This document shows positions 13,250 to 14,083 of a stretch of 14,083 nucleotides of DNA, in pieces; the first letter of the stretch is position 1; every line of letters starts with the position of its first letter. The stretch is from the NCBI GenBank assembly GCA_021161085.1, contig JAGHBH010000079.1:1-14083 (forward strand), given 5' to 3'. The position numbers and the translations under genes were made by a program. A model generated the notes under the pieces. That model was not told the DNA's origin, ran no database searches, and was given only the letters and a program-made list of their open reading frames with translations. The DNA is from Thermoplasmata archaeon (GTDB lineage: Archaea > Thermoplasmatota > Thermoplasmata > JAGHBH01).

Positions 13250-14083
13250 TGATGGTCATATCCAGGACCCCGCTTCGTGTGAGTTTCGCCGGGGGCGGCA
13301 CCGACCTGGCATCCTATTACAGGAAGCACGGGGGGGCGGTGACCAGCACTGCCATACGGAAGCACATCTATGTGGTGGTGAACAAGCGTTTCGATGAGAG
13401 CATCCGTCTGAGCTATTCCAGAACGGAGATAGTGGACAGCGTTGACGAGTTGAAGCACGAGCTTGTGAGGGAGGCCATGAAGAAGACCGGTGTGACCCGT
13501 GGGGTGGAGATAACCACCATAGCCGACGTGCCCAGCAGGGGGACCGGGCTGGGCTCCTCGAGCAGTCTGACCGTTGGCCTCCTCAACGCCCTCTACACCT
13601 TCGCCGGACGGCCGCCGTCAAGGGAGAGGCTGGCCCGGGAGGCTTGCGAGATAGAGATAGAGATACTGGGCCAGCCCATAGGCAAGCAGGATCAGTACAT
13701 AGCGGCCTACGGCGGCCTGCAGTACATCCGGTTCAACCCGGACGAGAGCGTATATGTGGACCCCGTGGTGTGCAAGAAGGAGACCAAGGAGGCCCTGGAG
13801 AGGAACCTGCTGATGTTCTACACCGGGATAACAAGGAGCGCCAACACCATCCTCTCCGAGCAGAAGAGGAACACGGAGAAGAGGGAGGAGCAGCTTCACA
13901 GGCTCAAGGAACTGGCCAAGAAGGCCAGGAACGAGCTGGGAGATAACAACCCCCGGGCCATAGGGGAGATACTCCACGAGGGATGGGAGATTAAGAGACA
14001 TCTGGCCTCGGGCATCACAAACCCCGAGATAGACCGGATGTACGAGAAGGCCAGGGAGGCCGGCGCCGTGGGGGGAAAGATAC
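13246..14083 (+). CDS. GHMP kinase, D-glycero-D-manno-heptose 7-phosphate kinase-like, 3' partial
   Basis: Sugar kinase of the GHMP family, most similar to HddA-type heptose-7-phosphate kinases that lead to GDP-activated heptose. The frame stays open to the window end (279 codons). Visible motifs are RTPLRVSFAGGGTDL near the start, the ATP-binding loop PSRGTGLGSSSS (96-107), ACEIEIEILGQPIGKQDQY with the catalytic-site acid, and FYTGITRSA. The last residues, GAVGGKI, begin the third GHMP motif, so only the C-terminal part is missing. GGAGGTGAT (13232-13240) is an almost perfect ribosome-binding site. Three consecutive ATGs follow (13246, 13249, 13252), and any could be used. Coupled to the upstream epimerase, it suggests a surface-polysaccharide gene cluster continuing to the right. 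Confidence 0.9.
   Translation, partial: MMMVISRTPLRVSFAGGGTDLASYYRKHGGAVTSTAIRKHIYVVVNKRFDESIRLSYSRTEIVDSVDELKHELVREAMKKTGVTRGVEITTIADVPSRGTGLGSSSSLTVGLLNALYTFAGRPPSRERLAREACEIEIEILGQPIGKQDQYIAAYGGLQYIRFNPDESVYVDPVVCKKETKEALERNLLMFYTGITRSANTILSEQKRNTEKREEQLHRLKELAKKARNELGDNNPRAIGEILHEGWEIKRHLASGITNPEIDRMYEKAREAGAVGGKI

Overview
The window reads as a GC-rich archaeal chromosome segment, most likely euryarchaeal; a Thermoplasmatota-type lineage is a guess. The evidence is an archaeal RPA-type single-strand DNA-binding protein with its RPA-associated partner, a diphthamide enzyme (Dph2), TATA-box promoters placed about 25 bases upstream of starts, and a mix of leaderless and Shine-Dalgarno-led genes. 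Arginine AGG/AGA and isoleucine ATA codons are common. Genes are tightly packed on both strands. I see no tRNA, rRNA, insertion sequence, phage gene or CRISPR array.

Layout. Positions 1-2045 (+) hold the end of a CPA2-type cation/proton antiporter and an unrecognised six-helix membrane protein with a cysteine-rich zinc-ribbon tail. Positions 2056-4252 (-) hold the RPA operon: RPA with three OB folds and a zinc finger, then the RPA-associated protein. Positions 4482-6741 (+) hold thioredoxin, thioredoxin reductase and a PAS sensor without an output domain. Next come a dCTP deaminase/dUTPase-family gene (-) and a free-methionine-sulfoxide-reductase-like GAF protein (+), which share a short divergent promoter. 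An SfsA-like protein (-) diverges from a rubredoxin-flavodiiron operon (+, 8933-10303). A VapBC-type toxin-antitoxin pair (-, 10348-11003) and dph2 (-, 11103-12200) follow. From 12263 to the window end (+) a nucleotide-sugar epimerase overlaps a heptose-7-phosphate-kinase-like GHMP kinase, probably the edge of a surface-glycan locus.

How they fit together. Thioredoxin/thioredoxin reductase, the fRMsr-like GAF protein and rubredoxin/flavodiiron protein together look like an oxygen and oxidative-stress defence neighbourhood of an anaerobe or microaerophile: oxygen removal, disulfide reduction and repair of oxidised methionine. The PAS protein could be its sensor. The RPA operon and the dUTPase-like enzyme add a DNA-maintenance theme.

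The most notable unexplained items are a 10-bp inverted repeat flanking the rubredoxin promoter, the missing catalytic Glu in the dCTP deaminase-like protein, the membrane/zinc-ribbon protein, and several perfect palindromes sitting on promoters. I found no clearly new multi-gene system; most genes belong to known families.
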